The notes: a model not told the origin generated them from the letters alone. 64,000 nt of DNA from Dokdonia sp. 4H-3-7-5 (GCF_000212355.1 NC_015496.1:372001-436000); one strand, 5' to 3'. Counted from the first letter of the stretch, positions 8,051 to 19,008 are shown. Numbers and translations are program-made.

Positions 8051-11000
8051 ATGAAAAAGCCCTCAATTGGTAGAGTACTACTTCTCGCCTCCGTAATTTT
8101 GGTTATTACACAATCTGTGTCATCCATTAGTGCGCAAACCGTTTTATTCAACGCAGACTTCTCAAATACGACTGGTGATAATGCGTGGACTCAGAGCATA
8201 AACACCAATGGTTCATTTGATGCAGTAGACTTTGTTTTAAATAATCAATTTCCGAATTATGCAAACAATGCATTATTTGCTCTTGAAAGTCCTATAATTG
8301 ATTTAACAGGATATTGGAATCTTACTCTTGATCTACGTCATTTTTACAAAACAGAACCCTTTCGAGATGGGATTCAAATGCAATATCGTATTGATGGAGG
8401 TACTTGGTCTGTACTGGGAACCGAAGCCAATGGATATTATAATGACACAGACGTAAATGGAATAGCAGATAATACTGATGGATGGTCAGGTGATAATACT
8501 CCATTTAGTGGTAATGCATTTACTGCTGCACCTACATTGGACTTGACCACCTTCAATACCAATTTTAATAACGCATCTAATGTGCAATTACGTGTTGTTT
8601 TTGGTAGTGATAACACAAGTGATCTTTTAATAAATAACGACGGAGCAGCCATAGATGACGTAATCATAAGAGGACGATTAATTGGGGAATATTGCACTCC
8701 TCAAGCAATTAGCAATCCATCTACAATACGAAGAGTCGCTATTAACACTATCGATAACAATACGCCAATACAAAACAATGGATATTCGGATTTCACTACC
8801 ATCTCTACAGATTTAGAACAAAATTCTTCTTATCCATTAACTGTACAAGTAAACACAAATGGAAATTTCACTTTCAACACTAGAGCTTGGATAGACTGGA
8901 ACCAAGATGGAGATTTCAATGACGCCGGAGAAGAATATAATACTGGAACAGCATCAAACGTTGCAAATGGTGCAACCTCAAATTCTCCTTTAAATATAAC
9001 CGTACCTGCCGGAGCTAACCTAGGGCCAACTGTGATGCGTGTTCAAAGTAAATGGAATGGAACTGCAGGTAATCCCTCACCATGTTTAGCTAATAATTCA
9101 TACTATGGAGAAACGGAAGATTATCAAATAAATGTTACATCATCAGTACCCCAACCAGAAATTGCAATTTTCGGATCAGGAATAGAAATCATTGACGGAA
9201 GTACAACTCCAAATGCTGGGGATGGAACTAACTTTGGAACCATCACCGCTGGATCGATACTCAATCGCACATTCACCATAAGAAATACTGGTACTGCAAC
9301 TCTCAACCTATCAGGAAGTGTATTAGGTGGCACTAGCGCTTCAAGTTATACTATCACATCGCCTCCACCTGCAACTATTGCTGCGGGTAGTTCGGCAACG
9401 TTTACTATTACATATAACCCTACAGTAGGAGGTGTTCATAATGCTACATTCAGCGTTGCTAACAATGATAGTAATGAAAATCCATACAACTTTAGTATTA
9501 CAGGAACAGCTACAGGTCCACAGCCAGAAATATCATTAAATGGTCTGGGTAATATTATAAATGATGGCGATACCACAACACTAGTTAGTAATGGCACTAA
9601 TTTTGGAGCCAGCCTAATAAACGGTAGTATAAGCCGAACTTATACCATTGCAAATTCTGGAAGCGCAAACCTTAACCTTACAGGTGCTTCTCCATATGCT
9701 ATTATAACTGGAAGTCCTTACTTTACAGTAACCGCAATACCTTCTAGTACTATTATCCCAGGTGGAGGCTCTACTTCTTTTGAGGTTACCTACAATCCTA
9801 TCTTAGTTGGAAATCACTCTGCTACAGTTACTATCAATAATAATGACAGTGACGAAAATCCTTATACATTTGTTATTGAAGGACAATGCACGCTGGTGGT
9901 TGCTCCAGAGATAGATATTTTTGGAAATGCTGTAGAAATTGTAGACGGTGATACTACTCCAAATACTGCAGACGACACAGATTTCAGTAACGTGTTCTTA
10001 GGATCCTCTGATGCAAATGACTTTACAATCACAAACACAGGAACAGCAGATTTAGTACTGAATGGCACACAAGTTCAAATTCAAGGAGGTGGAGGTAATT
10101 TTGCAATTTCATCAATGCCGTCGACTACAATAGCTGCTGGAGAATCGAGCGTTTTTCAAGTAACGTATACACCAAATGCTGTTGGAACTCATAATGCGAC
10201 TGTGAGAGTTACATCTAACGATATAAATGAAGGTGACTATACTTTCGATATTGAGGGTTCATCCACAATTGATATATCTCCCCGATACACTATCCATTAT
10301 AATAATTTTGATGTTAGCGCAGAAGGTTGGACTGTTTCAAACCTTGGAGGAGCATCCGTATGGACGTATGGAGCAAACACCACCGAACCTGGAACAGATG
10401 GAAATTACTTTTATACCAATAACTATAACGACTTCGCACCAGGAAGTGACACTTATGCTATAAGCCCTGTTATAGATCTTACTGGTTTTACGGACTTAAG
10501 ATTATATATTGATGTGAGATTTAATCTCGATAATGATCTAGAAGATGGAATGAATATAGAATATTCATCAAATGGTGGAACTAATTGGACAGTATTAGGA
10601 ACTTCAGGTCTAGGAGCTGATAATAAGTGGTACAACGATGCTAATGTTTTAGGTCTAGGAACTAACGTAAATGGATGGAGTGGTATTAATGATAGTAATT
10701 TTAATGCTGCTAAATCACAGTTTATGACATCATACCTAGACTTGCCAGCATCTCTAGTTAATAATCCTCAAGCTCGCTTTAGAGTGAGATTCTCAGATGA
10801 TAATGACGCTACAAGGGATGATGGTGCAAATTTTGATAATTTTATAATTGTTGGAAACCCACAGATTCCTTTTGGAAATCCAGCTTCGGGTCCAGCAGAT
10901 GTAGCTTCAAACTTAAAACTTTGGTTAAAAAGTAATTCTGGAATAACTGCTACAGATGGAAATCAAGTAAATGTGTGGTCAGATCAAGCTCAAGATAATG

Positions 11001-14000
11001 ATGCTACCGTAAGTAGTTTTGACGCACCTACTTATTTTAACAATAGCGCTGAAAATATAAACCATAATCCTGTACTTAGTTTCAATGAGGCAGATAAAAC
11101 TCAGCTTAAAGGTAAGGGAGGATTCTATTCTCAAGATTATTGGGTAGTATTAAAACAAAACGGCACAATAGATGGCACTACACCAAACGCCTTTGAAGGC
11201 GTTGTTGCTGGTAGAGCTTCAAACAGACAGTTTTCTGAAGATGGAACTGGATTTTGGACTGGTAAAATATCTATACGCTTCTCTGGTAATGATAATATGT
11301 TAAGCCACATGATTGGTTCTACTCCAGCTAGTGCTAATTCAACTACTCCAAATACATATGGACGTGCTTATTCGTCTAATTCAGACAGTTATACTGATGA
11401 AGTAATTATTATAAATATTAAGAGAAACGCTAGTGGGAATGGTTCAGAAATTTACAAGAATGGTATAAGAGTAGATAACGTAGATGCGTTTGCATACAAT
11501 CAGAACACAAATACAGTTGGTAATGTGTTACCATATGATGACATTAACAACTCAATTTATGCCTTAGGAGTAAGTTTTGCCGGCTTAAATAGAACAGACA
11601 TATCGTCTTGGTTTAATGGGAAGATAACGGAATTCATAAGCTACAGCTTACCTAACTCATTACTTAATCAGAAAAAAATACAATCATATCTTGCTTTAAA
11701 AAATGGAGTAACACTTCATCGTACCAATAGTACTACAACTACAAGACAAGGTGATGAAAATTATATTGATAGTGATGGTACTACTATATGGGATACCACC
11801 ATAAACAATGGTTTCACATATGATATAGCTGGGATAGGTAGAGATGATGCTGCTACTTTAAACCAAAAACAATCTACTTCAAGTAATCCAGGAGCAATTG
11901 TCACTATGGGACTTTCAGATATATACAACACTAATTCGGAAAATATCAGTGCAAATACCAACGTTATAAATGATAAAAACTTTCTTGTATGGGGAAATAA
12001 CAACGGTTCTTTTGCTGCCTCTGCTCCTATTCAAGTTGATTTGAGTGATGGTATAGCTGGTTTAAATACATTAGTAGATTTTTCTTCTATTTTACGCACA
12101 TGGAAAGTAGTCGAAACTGGAGCTGTTGGAGACGTAAAAATCTCGGTTCCTGAAGCCTCACTTTCTGCCACAATAACACCGCCTGGAAATTTCTTAATGT
12201 TTATATCAGACACGCCTTCATTTAGTCCAACCTCAGAGTATCGAGTAATGACTTCAAACGGAACAAATATTGAAACCATTTACGATTTTGATGGTACTAA
12301 ATACATCACATTCGGATATGCACCAGAATATATCTATGAGCGATCAATTACATTTGATGGTACAAGAGATTATATGGATGCAGATGATGTTGCAGACCTC
12401 ACGGGACCATTTACTATATCAACTTGGATAAAACCTGGTGCAAATGCAAATGGAACTGATATTATTTCTAAAAGAAATTTTGGATCTTTTACTGAAGGTT
12501 ACGCACTTATACTTAATAATGCCTCAAGACCTCGCATCGTATGGAGGAATGCAGCGGGAACTACTGAAGCTCTAAGTGCTTCTATTGCGCTACCTCAAGA
12601 TGAATGGCACCATATTGCTGTAATATATGACGGAAATAGAGCTACATTCTATATTGATGGTATAGAAGATAATTCAGGTGTACGAAATAGCCCTGTAAGC
12701 TCAAGCCAACATTTTATGGTTGCTGCTGCAAACTATCAAAACCCTACAAGATTCTTTGATGGAACTATAGATGAGGTAAGAGTATGGAATCAAGCGTTAT
12801 CACAAGAGCAACTACAGTTCATCATGAATCAGGAAATTGAAAAATTTACCGATGACTCTGTAAATGGTAAAATCATACCTCAAAATATTTCTAAAAATGA
12901 AGTAGCTAGCATCCCTTGGGCAGATCTTGAAATGTATTTACCTATGAATAAATACACTTTTACAAACGTAAAAGACGAGTCTGACAATAATTATGTAGCA
13001 GCCATAAAAAATCTGCAAACTGTAGATTTCCAAACGGCTCCCCTACCTTATGTTTCAACTGCAGATGGAGTTTGGGCAAATACTAACACATGGACTAACG
13101 GAGCTACACAAGCTCTACCAGGAGCGCCATCATTAGTTGATGCAACGCAAACCATTGATTGGAATATTGTTCAAACAGCACATAACATTTCTACAGCATC
13201 AAATAACACGGTTCTAGCACTTGATGTAAGTACTGCCGAGTTAACCGTAGGAAATGATAGTAAGATGGAAGTATCTCACTATTTAAAATTAGACGGTGTT
13301 ATGGATCTTGTTGGAGAATCACAATTAATACAGACAGAAAATAGTGATCTGGCAGCTGCTAGTATTGGAAGACTTGAAAGAGATCAGCAAGGTACGTCAG
13401 ATACCTTTTCATATAATATCTGGTCATCCCCCGTAGAAAAAACAAATCCTGATGGCACATTTACTATAGCATCTATTATGAACGATGGGACTGATGAAAA
13501 CAATCCGCAATCATTAAATTTCAGTACTGGATTTAATGGAGCGAACACCATACCTAAGACGGTGAGTGCTTATTGGCTATTTACCTACAGAAATGACCCT
13601 GCAGACACCTATAGTGCTTATGAGCAAATAGGTCCTTACGGATCTTTAGATATAGGTGATGGCTTTACAATGAAAGGTCCCGGTAGTGGTGGCATCACAG
13701 ATCCACAAAATTATGTTTTTATAGGAAGACCTAATAATGGCACAGATGCAGCATCTATTGACAAATTAATAAATGCAGGCAATGACTTTATGATGGGTAA
13801 TCCTTTTCCTTCTGCCCTTGATGCAAATAAATTTATTAATGATAATCCACACCTAACGGGTACTTTGTCATTCTGGGAACACTGGGGTGGAGGTAATCAT
13901 TTCTTAGCAGATTATGAAGCTGGATATGCACTCTATACTTTAAGTGGAGGTACTCCTGCAGTAAGTCACCCTGCTCAAAACACGAGCGGTGTAGGTACTA

Positions 14001-14962
14001 AAACTCCTACTCAATTTATTGCAGTAGGTCAAGGGTTCTTTGTAAGAGCAGCAACTACTGGAACAACTAATTTTAACAATACACAGCGTGTCTTTGCAAA
14101 AGAAGCATCTTCTGGTTCATTTTTCTTTAATGGTGAAACAACACAATCAGAAAATGCCCTTAACGCAGAGGATGATATTGTACAACATGAGGACCTAAGA
14201 GAAAAATTTAGAATAGGTTTTGATTCTCCTAGCGCTTATCACAGACAGCTTTTAATGACTATCGATGAGAATACGACTTTTGGATATGACAGAGCTTATG
14301 ATGCCGTTATTGATAACCACCCACAAGAAGATATGATGTGGATGCTAGATGATAATAAAGCCATAATTTTAGGAGTTCCTGCTATTGAGAATGACCGAAA
14401 ATTCCCTTTACGTATTGGTTTACCTATGGATGGTGAAATTTCTATCGGTGTAGATGCACTTGAAAATGTAAATACAGAAAATACAACTGTTTATGTGTTT
14501 GACGCCCTTCAAGATACCTACACAGACATCACGACTGATGATAAATTCACTTTAACGCTAGAGGCTGGAACTTACTTAGACCGATTTTATATCGTGTTTG
14601 AACAAACGGCAGCAGCTGAAGAAGATACTGATGATACTACACAACAAACTGATGAACAAGAAGAAAATAATCAAGATATCGAAGTGGTTGATACGGACAT
14701 TATTGATGAAACTGAGGAATCAGATAACTTGAGTATCTACTTCAATAGCCAGTCTCATGATATTGTAATTAACAAAAGAGTAGATTATGACCTTAAGTCA
14801 ATACAGCTTTTCACTATGTTAGGTCAACTTATAAAAGAGTGGACACCAGATAGCGAAACCTCAAGAATAGAGTTGCCAGTGCAAGATATAAGTACGGGTG
14901 CTTACATTATTAAAGTGCAGAAATTACAAACTACATACACTCAAAAATTAATTATTCACTAA
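8051..14962 (+). CDS. Giant secreted multidomain adhesin-like protein with T9SS sorting domain
   Basis: This 2303-residue protein has a signal peptide ending ISA-Q (cleavage near residue 28). Then come a cleaved-adhesin/MAM-like jelly roll (about 30-220), a GEVED domain (WIDWNQDGDF, about 280-355), three ASPM/HYDIN-like choice-of-anchor-D repeats (starting near 368, 490 and 619, each PEI-x-I/L-FG/NG ... DGDTTPN ... FTITNTG), a second jelly roll (about 750-945), a region starting LWLKSNSGI and ending near 1420 that recurs in Bacteroidota surface proteins, a LamG/concanavalin domain (SITFDGTRDYMDADD to DEVRVWN, about 1427-1580) and an acidic linker before the T9SS type A domain (about 2228-2303). 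No enzymatic motif was found. The likely role is surface adhesion or glycan/protein binding. Confidence 0.88.
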   Translation: MKKPSIGRVLLLASVILVITQSVSSISAQTVLFNADFSNTTGDNAWTQSINTNGSFDAVDFVLNNQFPNYANNALFALESPIIDLTGYWNLTLDLRHFYKTEPFRDGIQMQYRIDGGTWSVLGTEANGYYNDTDVNGIADNTDGWSGDNTPFSGNAFTAAPTLDLTTFNTNFNNASNVQLRVVFGSDNTSDLLINNDGAAIDDVIIRGRLIGEYCTPQAISNPSTIRRVAINTIDNNTPIQNNGYSDFTTISTDLEQNSSYPLTVQVNTNGNFTFNTRAWIDWNQDGDFNDAGEEYNTGTASNVANGATSNSPLNITVPAGANLGPTVMRVQSKWNGTAGNPSPCLANNSYYGETEDYQINVTSSVPQPEIAIFGSGIEIIDGSTTPNAGDGTNFGTITAGSILNRTFTIRNTGTATLNLSGSVLGGTSASSYTITSPPPATIAAGSSATFTITYNPTVGGVHNATFSVANNDSNENPYNFSITGTATGPQPEISLNGLGNIINDGDTTTLVSNGTNFGASLINGSISRTYTIANSGSANLNLTGASPYAIITGSPYFTVTAIPSSTIIPGGGSTSFEVTYNPILVGNHSATVTINNNDSDENPYTFVIEGQCTLVVAPEIDIFGNAVEIVDGDTTPNTADDTDFSNVFLGSSDANDFTITNTGTADLVLNGTQVQIQGGGGNFAISSMPSTTIAAGESSVFQVTYTPNAVGTHNATVRVTSNDINEGDYTFDIEGSSTIDISPRYTIHYNNFDVSAEGWTVSNLGGASVWTYGANTTEPGTDGNYFYTNNYNDFAPGSDTYAISPVIDLTGFTDLRLYIDVRFNLDNDLEDGMNIEYSSNGGTNWTVLGTSGLGADNKWYNDANVLGLGTNVNGWSGINDSNFNAAKSQFMTSYLDLPASLVNNPQARFRVRFSDDNDATRDDGANFDNFIIVGNPQIPFGNPASGPADVASNLKLWLKSNSGITATDGNQVNVWSDQAQDNDATVSSFDAPTYFNNSAENINHNPVLSFNEADKTQLKGKGGFYSQDYWVVLKQNGTIDGTTPNAFEGVVAGRASNRQFSEDGTGFWTGKISIRFSGNDNMLSHMIGSTPASANSTTPNTYGRAYSSNSDSYTDEVIIINIKRNASGNGSEIYKNGIRVDNVDAFAYNQNTNTVGNVLPYDDINNSIYALGVSFAGLNRTDISSWFNGKITEFISYSLPNSLLNQKKIQSYLALKNGVTLHRTNSTTTTRQGDENYIDSDGTTIWDTTINNGFTYDIAGIGRDDAATLNQKQSTSSNPGAIVTMGLSDIYNTNSENISANTNVINDKNFLVWGNNNGSFAASAPIQVDLSDGIAGLNTLVDFSSILRTWKVVETGAVGDVKISVPEASLSATITPPGNFLMFISDTPSFSPTSEYRVMTSNGTNIETIYDFDGTKYITFGYAPEYIYERSITFDGTRDYMDADDVADLTGPFTISTWIKPGANANGTDIISKRNFGSFTEGYALILNNASRPRIVWRNAAGTTEALSASIALPQDEWHHIAVIYDGNRATFYIDGIEDNSGVRNSPVSSSQHFMVAAANYQNPTRFFDGTIDEVRVWNQALSQEQLQFIMNQEIEKFTDDSVNGKIIPQNISKNEVASIPWADLEMYLPMNKYTFTNVKDESDNNYVAAIKNLQTVDFQTAPLPYVSTADGVWANTNTWTNGATQALPGAPSLVDATQTIDWNIVQTAHNISTASNNTVLALDVSTAELTVGNDSKMEVSHYLKLDGVMDLVGESQLIQTENSDLAAASIGRLERDQQGTSDTFSYNIWSSPVEKTNPDGTFTIASIMNDGTDENNPQSLNFSTGFNGANTIPKTVSAYWLFTYRNDPADTYSAYEQIGPYGSLDIGDGFTMKGPGSGGITDPQNYVFIGRPNNGTDAASIDKLINAGNDFMMGNPFPSALDANKFINDNPHLTGTLSFWEHWGGGNHFLADYEAGYALYTLSGGTPAVSHPAQNTSGVGTKTPTQFIAVGQGFFVRAATTGTTNFNNTQRVFAKEASSGSFFFNGETTQSENALNAEDDIVQHEDLREKFRIGFDSPSAYHRQLLMTIDENTTFGYDRAYDAVIDNHPQEDMMWMLDDNKAIILGVPAIENDRKFPLRIGLPMDGEISIGVDALENVNTENTTVYVFDALQDTYTDITTDDKFTLTLEAGTYLDRFYIVFEQTAAAEEDTDDTTQQTDEQEENNQDIEVVDTDIIDETEESDNLSIYFNSQSHDIVINKRVDYDLKSIQLFTMLGQLIKEWTPDSETSRIELPVQDISTGAYIIKVQKLQTTYTQKLIIH

Positions 14963-14989
14963 CATTGCCCCAAATCGCAACGTTGACAA

Positions 14990-15016
14990 AACCTCCTCTT
15001 TCAGGAGGTTTTTGTT
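14990..15016 (+). terminator. Rho-independent terminator after adhesin-like gene
   Basis: AACCTCCT (14990-14997), loop CTTTC, AGGAGGTT (15003-15010), then a T-rich run. Confidence 0.85.
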
Positions 15017-15022
15017 TTTTAT

Positions 15023-15040
15023 ACGCTTTCGCGAAAGCGT
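15023..15040. repeat. Iterated palindrome copy 3 (intergenic)
   Basis: Perfect 18-bp ACGCTTTCGCGAAAGCGT, directly after the terminator of the adhesin-like gene. Confidence 0.95.
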
Positions 15041-15136
15041 ACTACTACATCAAAATTTTAAGAAAACCATAACATACTTACATGTAAGTTTAGTAAGCTT
15101 TGCAAGACAACATTTATCTAATAATCTAACCACATT

Positions 15137-16036
15137 ATGAAATATACATTACTTACCATAGCAGCCAGTGCACTGCTTACAATCACATCTTGTAAACAAG
15201 AAAACACAACCACTACTCCTACATTAGAAGTAGCTACTGTAAATGAAAATCTTGCAAAAGTTGAAACCTCATGGATTACCGAACGTGTGACTAAAGCAAA
15301 AAAGAGACTAAATAATACTGAGGCCGGAAAAATTGTATGGCAATCTATGGAGGCTCATGGCGGACTGCAACGTTTTTTTGAAAACGGACCACTTTCTTTT
15401 CGTTTTGATTATGTTCCATTAGATGGAAGTACTCGTCGCTATACAGATGAGACACTAGACACGTGGAATAATAAAGCGGTACACTGGAAACCCGAAGATA
15501 CAACGCAACGTTTTGGATGGGATGGAGAAAAGGCTTGGAAACAAGTATCAGACTCAACAGCATTTCCTTTTGATATGCGCTTTTGGGCACTGACACCTTA
15601 TTACCTTGCTGGCTCACCTTTTATTTTAGATGGTGAAGGTGTCAACCTTGAGAAACTAGAAGACAAAACATGGAAGAATAATAACTACGACGTCGTTAAA
15701 ATTACCTTTAGTAAAGGTACTGGCGACGCCCCAGATGATTATTATATTATTTATGTAGGTAAAGAAGATCATAAGGTAGCTGTTGTACGTTACATCGTGT
15801 CATACCCTAAATATTTTCCTAACGGCGGCGCTGCTCCAGAAAAACTCATGGAAGTTCAAGGAACAACTATAGTAAATGGTATAGAATTGCCTACAGGTTT
15901 CCACACACACTGGTTAACAGAAGACGAAGAAGCCGGAGAACATATAACTACTATCACAATAGACAACATCCGTTTTAATCCAGAGATAGAAAAAAGCTAC
16001 TTTGACATTCCTGAAGGTGCAATTATTATTGAATAA
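15137..16036 (+). CDS. Lipoprotein of unknown function, DUF6503-like
   Basis: The protein has 299 residues. The signal ITSC puts the lipidated Cys at residue 19, followed by KQENTTTT. The body begins with AGKIVWQSMEAHGGLQRFFENGPLSFRFDYVPLDGSTRRYTDETLDTWNNKAVH, a pattern I associate with a Bacteroidota lipoprotein family (DUF6503) with a LolA-like beta-sheet fold. It is rich in Trp and Tyr on alternating positions, as in an open beta half-barrel. The gene stands alone between terminators. A periplasmic or outer-membrane ligand-binding role is possible but unproved. Confidence 0.6.
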   Translation: MKYTLLTIAASALLTITSCKQENTTTTPTLEVATVNENLAKVETSWITERVTKAKKRLNNTEAGKIVWQSMEAHGGLQRFFENGPLSFRFDYVPLDGSTRRYTDETLDTWNNKAVHWKPEDTTQRFGWDGEKAWKQVSDSTAFPFDMRFWALTPYYLAGSPFILDGEGVNLEKLEDKTWKNNNYDVVKITFSKGTGDAPDDYYIIYVGKEDHKVAVVRYIVSYPKYFPNGGAAPEKLMEVQGTTIVNGIELPTGFHTHWLTEDEEAGEHITTITIDNIRFNPEIEKSYFDIPEGAIIIE

Positions 16037-16067
16037 ATAAACACACTTTCGTGAAAGCGAAATAAAA

Positions 16068-16106
16068 GTTAAAGCCAGCTCGCTACCGCGTGTTGGCTTT
16101 TTTTAT
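16068..16106 (+). terminator. Terminator after lipoprotein gene
   Basis: AAAGCCA and TGGCTTT arms enclose a GC-rich loop and are followed by a long T run. A decayed palindrome copy (ACACTTTCGTGAAAGCGA, 16043-16060) lies between the stop codon and this hairpin. Confidence 0.75.
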
Positions 16107-16236
16107 TTAACATAAAGCTCCTTAATAGCTGTTAAGAAATCTAACTTATTGTTAAAAGCGACATCTGTTGAAATCCAAAAGATTTATCTCTACGTAAAAC
16201 TACCTCACCTTGATATAGAACTTTGATTTAAAACAT

Positions 16237-17643
16237 ATGGACATTAAAAACAACCTTCCAGAAGAATTAGCATCAACTACTACCGAGAAAAACTCAGTTG
16301 TAAATAAAATATCTAAAAATCCTTGGGGAACTACTGTACTCATTACAACATTCTTGCTCCTAGTCATATCTGCTTATATAGCATATATGTTGCGTTATGA
16401 CTTTTCACAACTAGATTTTGAACGTAAGAGTACTATCTTTGGCTATGCATTTATGACGGTTGCATCCGTATTTCTTGCCTATAAAAGTGCCTTCTTCTTA
16501 TATACACTTTATAACTATTTCCGATACAAACCCGTAGCATCTGTTACAGATGAAGAGTTACCTACTGTAACTGTAATTGTACCTGCCTATAATGAAGGAA
16601 AGCAAGTATATGCAACACTCCAAAGTCTTGCTGCCAGTGATTACCCTGTAGAAAAAATACAACTGTTATCAATAGATGATGGTAGTCAAGATGATACATG
16701 GCATTGGATGCAAGTCGCCAAAAAAGAACTAGGTAATCGTGTTTCTATATGCCAGCAACCTAAAAACATGGGTAAACGTCATGCATTATACCGTGGTTTT
16801 CACGAAGGAACTGGAGAGGTTTTCATCACTGTAGACAGTGATTCTATGGTGACTCCAGACACGCTTAGAAATTTAGTTAGTCCATTTATTGATAATGAAG
16901 ATTGTGGTGCTGTAGCAGGTAACATAAGAGTATTGAACAATGAGAAGGCATTATTACCAAAAATGCTTGACGTGAGTTTTGTACTTAGTTTTGAGTTTGT
17001 ACGATCTGCAGAGAGTAACCTCAATTCTGTATTATGTACTCCTGGAGCGCTTGCTGCTTATAGAAGAGATGCTGTTTTTGCTTGTCTAGAAGAATGGATT
17101 GATCAAACGTTCATGGGGAAACCATCAGATATAGGTGAAGATCGCGCGATGACAAATATGATTCTTAGCCAAGGTAAACATGTACTTTTCCAGAAAAATG
17201 CATATGCTTACACTAACGTACCAGAAAACTATAAAGGACTTTATAAAATGTTCATTAGATGGGGAAGAAGTAACGTACGTGAGAACATCGCAATGGCAAA
17301 ATATGTGTTTACAGACTTTAGAGAAGGCTCAAAAACGGGCACGAGATTACTTTTTCTGAGTCAGTCATTGCAGATTATCATGACATATCCCTTCCTAGCT
17401 TTTATGTTATTTTTTATAGCGACTCATCCAGTGCTATTCTTAACGTCAACACTAGTGAGTATCCTTGTACTATCTACATTCCCTGCACTATTTTACGGTA
17501 AAAAATATAATATCGCAGAGTCTTTTTATGCATATTCATACAGTTTATTTTACACCTTTGGCTTATTCTGGATCACTCCTTACGCCATCGCAACTGCTGG
17601 TAAAAGTGGCTGGTTAACGCGTAGTTTACCACAAGCAGTATAA
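16237..17643 (+). CDS. Membrane glycosyltransferase family 2 (hyaluronan/chitin/PNAG synthase-like)
   Basis: The protein has 468 residues. Two N-terminal membrane helices (about 32-56 and 65-95) precede the GT-A domain. Motifs of processive GT2 enzymes are present: PAYNEG, Asp147-Asp148 in DDGS, Asp200-Ser-Asp202 (nucleotide-sugar and metal binding), Asp302 in GEDR (catalytic base) and Arg341-Trp342 in IRWGRS, matching the (Q/R)xxRW motif. Several C-terminal helices (about 375-450) would form the export channel. It therefore probably polymerises and extrudes a beta-linked polysaccharide from the inner membrane. Sugar and linkage cannot be read from sequence. No de-acetylase or secretin partner is adjacent, which leaves a single-gene synthase as the simplest reading. 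Confidence 0.85.
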   Translation: MDIKNNLPEELASTTTEKNSVVNKISKNPWGTTVLITTFLLLVISAYIAYMLRYDFSQLDFERKSTIFGYAFMTVASVFLAYKSAFFLYTLYNYFRYKPVASVTDEELPTVTVIVPAYNEGKQVYATLQSLAASDYPVEKIQLLSIDDGSQDDTWHWMQVAKKELGNRVSICQQPKNMGKRHALYRGFHEGTGEVFITVDSDSMVTPDTLRNLVSPFIDNEDCGAVAGNIRVLNNEKALLPKMLDVSFVLSFEFVRSAESNLNSVLCTPGALAAYRRDAVFACLEEWIDQTFMGKPSDIGEDRAMTNMILSQGKHVLFQKNAYAYTNVPENYKGLYKMFIRWGRSNVRENIAMAKYVFTDFREGSKTGTRLLFLSQSLQIIMTYPFLAFMLFFIATHPVLFLTSTLVSILVLSTFPALFYGKKYNIAESFYAYSYSLFYTFGLFWITPYAIATAGKSGWLTRSLPQAV

Positions 17644-17661
17644 TTGACTATAATAAATAAG

Positions 17662-17700
17662 AAAGGCTCAAATTCACATGATGAATTTGAGCCTTTTTGT
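17662..17700. terminator. Terminator between glycosyltransferase and ilvA
   Basis: AAAGGCTCAAATTCA and TGAATTTGAGCCTTTT form a long stem with T runs on one side and A runs on the other. The two genes converge here, so it may serve both, though ilvA would read through the palindrome first. Confidence 0.85.
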
Positions 17701-17716
17701 TTTTACTTAGTTTGCT

Positions 17717-17732
17717 ACGCTTTCGCGAAAAT
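17717..17732. repeat. Iterated palindrome copy 4 (half-decayed, intergenic)
   Basis: ACGCTTTCGCGAAAAT lies between the terminator and the ilvA stop codon; the right arm is lost. Confidence 0.8.
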
Positions 17733-17742
17733 ATGATTACAC

Positions 17743-19008
17743 TTAAACAAGCAGTTGAAACAGCTCTGGTTTATCATTAAGATATTCACCATAGAATTTA
17801 CGTGCATGCATTCGATCGAGAAGCGGCTGTAAATCTTTTGAAGATTTTATTTCTAGACCTACGATTGCTGGTCCCTGTTCCCTACTCGTCTTTTTAGAAT
17901 ATTCAAAATAAGTGATATCGTCTGTGGGGCCGAGCACCTCAGCCACAAATTCTTTTAATGCTCCCGCTCGCTGCGGAAACTTCACAATAAAATAATGTTT
18001 TAAGCCTTGATGTAGTAACGCACGCTCCTTGATTTCTGCAGTACGGGTGATATCGTTATTGCTTCCGCTTACGATGCAAGCGATATTTTTACCTTTAATT
18101 TCTTTAGCAAATTTATCTAATACGGCAAGCGTCATTGCACCTGCAGGTTCTGCTACAATAGCATCTCTGTTATATAAATCGAGAATAGTCTGGCATATCT
18201 TACCTTCAGTAACCGTAACTACCCTATCCACAAATTGCTGAGCAATTGCAAAGTTGCGATCGCCTACTCGTTGCACTGCCGCACCATCGACAAATTTATC
18301 AATCTCTTCTAGCGTAGTATTTTCCTTTTTTGAGAGCGAAGTGAGCATCGCAGGAGCTCCTGCTGGTTCTACTCCTATAATCTTTGTTTTAGGTGACAGG
18401 TGATGAAAAACGCTAGACAATCCAGCTATCAACCCTCCGCCACCTACTGGAACAAAAACATAATCTAACGGCTGCTCAGACTGTGTTAATATCTCTAAGC
18501 CTACAGTCGCCTGGCCCTCTATTATTTTTTCGTCATCAAAGGGATGTACAAATGTTTTTCCTTCTGTGGTACAAATATCACTCGCTCGCGCAAAAGCATC
18601 ATCAAAAGTATCACCTTCTAACACGACAGTAATCCAATCTCCACCAAACATTTCTACTTGCTCCACCTTTTGATTAGGTGTTGTAGAAGGCATAAAGATG
18701 GTGCCATGAATACTTAAACGAGAGCACGACAAAGCTACGCCCTGGGCATGATTACCTGCACTGGCGCATACGATGCCTACTCCTTTTTGTTCATCTGTAA
18801 GCGTACTTATCTTATTGTAAGCGCCTCTTATTTTATAACTGCGAACTTGCTGTAGGTCTTCACGCTTTAAAAAAACCTCTGCATCGAACTTGGTTGAGTA
18901 TGTAAAGCTGCGCATAAATGGTGTTTTTATGGCAACCTTCTTTACCCTATTTGCTGCATCTGTAATAGACTTTAGCGTGGGAATAAATATTGTTGTTGCT
19001 ACTGTCAT
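17743..19008 (-). CDS. ilvA: Threonine ammonia-lyase (threonine deaminase)
   Basis: This PLP enzyme converts threonine to 2-oxobutanoate, the committed step to isoleucine. Lys59 in RSYKIRGAY is the Schiff-base lysine; SAGNHAQGVA and the glycine-rich VPVGGGGLIAG cofactor loop are present. At 421 residues it is the short form with a single C-terminal ACT-like region (from about 335, HYFIVKFPQRAGALKEF), unlike the 514-residue E. coli enzyme with two. The presence of a regulatory domain and the position at the end of the ilv cluster argue for the biosynthetic enzyme. The gene follows ilvC with 79 bases between. Confidence 0.95.
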   Translation of the reverse strand: MTVATTIFIPTLKSITDAANRVKKVAIKTPFMRSFTYSTKFDAEVFLKREDLQQVRSYKIRGAYNKISTLTDEQKGVGIVCASAGNHAQGVALSCSRLSIHGTIFMPSTTPNQKVEQVEMFGGDWITVVLEGDTFDDAFARASDICTTEGKTFVHPFDDEKIIEGQATVGLEILTQSEQPLDYVFVPVGGGGLIAGLSSVFHHLSPKTKIIGVEPAGAPAMLTSLSKKENTTLEEIDKFVDGAAVQRVGDRNFAIAQQFVDRVVTVTEGKICQTILDLYNRDAIVAEPAGAMTLAVLDKFAKEIKGKNIACIVSGSNNDITRTAEIKERALLHQGLKHYFIVKFPQRAGALKEFVAEVLGPTDDITYFEYSKKTSREQGPAIVGLEIKSSKDLQPLLDRMHARKFYGEYLNDKPELFQLLV